Origin: Lachnospiraceae bacterium
Lineage (GTDB): Bacteria > Bacillota_A > Clostridia > Lachnospirales > Lachnospiraceae
NCBI GenBank assembly: GCA_003446335.1
Contig: DMAZ01000119.1
Coordinates: 1-5,989 of the forward strand
Reading direction: 5' to 3'
Length of the DNA stretch: 5,989 nt
The notes under the pieces were generated by a model. It saw nothing but the letters and a program-made list of their open reading frames with translations. It had not been told where the DNA came from and did no database searches. The position numbers and the translations under genes are program-made. This document shows, piece by piece, positions 5,359-5,989 of this stretch (position 1 is the first letter of the stretch; each line of letters starts with the position of its first letter).

Positions 5359-5387
5359 GTTATAGTCCTTCGGATAATCTATGTCAA
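5359..5387 (-). promoter_or_regulatory. Sigma-A type promoter of the NEW3/ABC operon
   Basis: On the minus strand, a perfect -35 box TTGACA (5387-5382) and TATAAC (5364-5359) are separated by exactly 17 nt. Transcription would start near 5352 and give a leader of about 170 nt before the NEW3 start codon. It lies downstream of the Hsp20 terminator, so the operon is separately transcribed. Confidence 0.82.
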
Positions 5388-5435
5388 TACTTTGAATCTG
5401 TACGGGCAGATTGCGTACACTGTCCCATAAATAAG

Positions 5436-5461
5436 AAAGCCACACCTTCCGGCGTGGCTTT
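5436..5461 (-). terminator. Terminator of the Hsp20 gene
   Basis: AAAGCCACACC (5436-5446) pairs with GGCGTGGCTTT (5451-5461) around a 4-nt loop. The one imperfect position is G.U in minus-strand RNA but A/C in plus RNA, and minus RNA continues into UUUCUUAUUU. It lies 44 nt past the Hsp20 stop codon. Confidence 0.85.
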
Positions 5462-5505
5462 TATCATGGGAATTGGTTTTCAGGAGCAGCTCCCCGGCAG
5501 ACCCA

Positions 5506-5955
5506 TTACCCTTCTATCAGGATCTGCTTCTTTTCCGGAAGCTTCGGTGCTTCTTTCTTCGGAATGATCAGAGAAAGCACACCGTGTTTAAACGATGCCT
5601 TGATGTCTTCTTCTGTCAGATTCTCACCGACGTAGAAACTTCTCTGCATCGATCCGGCATACCGCTCCTGGCGGATCAGTTTGCCCTTCTTGTCGTTTTC
5701 ATCTTTGTCAAGGCCCTTGGCGGCACTGACTGTCAGATATCCGTTATTCAGCTCCAGAGAGATTTCTTCTTTCTTGAAGCCCGGAAGATCCATATCCACT
5801 TCATACTGATCTTCCTGCTCATGCACATCCGTCTTCATCAGCCGGGCGGCATTTTTGCCGTACAGCTTTTTCTCGACGCGGTCCAAATCTCTGAAATCCG
5901 GGAGATCAAACCAGTTATCAAACAAATTCTCACCAAAAATACTCGGCAGTAACAT
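5506..5955 (-). CDS. Small heat-shock protein, Hsp20/alpha-crystallin family
   Basis: This 149-residue ATP-independent chaperone would bind unfolding proteins in the cytoplasm and hold them for refolding. The N-terminal arm (1-40) is rich in Phe, Leu and Asp (FGENLFDNWFD). The alpha-crystallin domain spans about 41-133, with YEVDMDLPGFKKEEI (51-65), LNNGYLTVSA (69-78) and the diagnostic GVLSLIIPK (125-133). The C-terminal tail carries the I-x-I anchor ILI at 145-147, used in oligomer assembly. Length is typical for bacterial Hsp20. The ATG at 5955 is chosen because GGAGG (5968-5964) lies 8 nt upstream; a GTG at 5964 in the same frame falls within that site. The gene has its own terminator and is probably a single-gene unit, though its promoter would lie outside the window. 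No CIRCE repeat is visible in the 34 nt shown. Confidence 0.95.
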   Translation of the reverse strand: MLLPSIFGENLFDNWFDLPDFRDLDRVEKKLYGKNAARLMKTDVHEQEDQYEVDMDLPGFKKEEISLELNNGYLTVSAAKGLDKDENDKKGKLIRQERYAGSMQRSFYVGENLTEEDIKASFKHGVLSLIIPKKEAPKLPEKKQILIEG

Positions 5956-5989
5956 ACTACACACCTCCTCTACTCAATCACATCATCTG

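Noticed and set aside
5473..5952. Long plus-strand open frame (159 codons) opposite the Hsp20 gene
   Set aside because: It is the antisense shadow of a clearly recognisable Hsp20 gene, with no ribosome site and no family resemblance.
5956..5989. CIRCE operator or heat-shock promoter for Hsp20
   Set aside because: Only 34 nt of upstream sequence is present, and it shows the ribosome site but no inverted repeat or promoter boxes.
1..5989. CRISPR array, rRNA gene or complete tRNA gene
   Set aside because: No regularly spaced repeats with unique spacers, no rRNA sequence and no complete cloverleaf were seen on either strand.

Overview
The window looks like part of a chromosome from a low-to-medium GC Gram-positive anaerobe, most likely a member of the Clostridia such as a Lachnospiraceae relative. 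The evidence is strong Shine-Dalgarno boxes (AGGAAGGAGG, GGAGG), a consensus sigma-A promoter (TTGACA-N17-TATAAC), several U-tailed hairpin terminators and family-level protein resemblance. The genus is inference; no 16S or other marker is present.

Left part (1-1510) is accessory DNA. It starts with the 3' end of a tyrosine recombinase gene on the minus strand, interrupted by an in-frame TGA and cut off near 267. It abuts a plus-strand scrap of a dihydrolipoamide dehydrogenase (E3) gene that fades out at 365. Positions 366-483 are AT-rich and hold no gene. An intact, 11-nt-overlapping pair follows: a minimal nucleotidyltransferase (MNT) with a GS-X10-DxD motif, then a HEPN-domain protein. This is the layout of a HEPN/MNT toxin-antitoxin module and is visibly AT-richer than the genes to the right. 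Beyond it lie a short tandem repeat, a segment resembling the 3' end of a tRNA or tmRNA (a possible attachment site) and a strong plus-strand terminator. I read this as a decayed integrated element that kept its toxin-antitoxin pair.

Positions 1511-1865 hold no convincing gene. The right part is entirely on the minus strand. It reads, in transcription order: an Hsp20 small heat-shock protein (5955-5506) with its own terminator; a sigma-A promoter (5387-5359); a structured leader containing a possible 35-residue peptide gene and an intrinsic terminator placed before the first structural gene; then a three-gene operon. The operon encodes a secreted, membrane-anchored protein with three NEW3-like Ig repeats, an ABC ATPase and an ABC-2 permease of the NosY-like class, and closes with a hairpin terminator at 1871-1911. 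The three proteins probably act together at the cell membrane, with the Ig-repeat protein on the outer face, a six-helix permease in the membrane and the ATPase in the cytoplasm. The substrate cannot be read from the sequence.

The most interesting feature is the operon leader (5205-5387). The promoter, a hairpin covering the leader peptide's ribosome site, the terminator inside the peptide gene and a long-range inverted repeat that includes its start codon suggest conditional read-through into the ABC/NEW3 operon.
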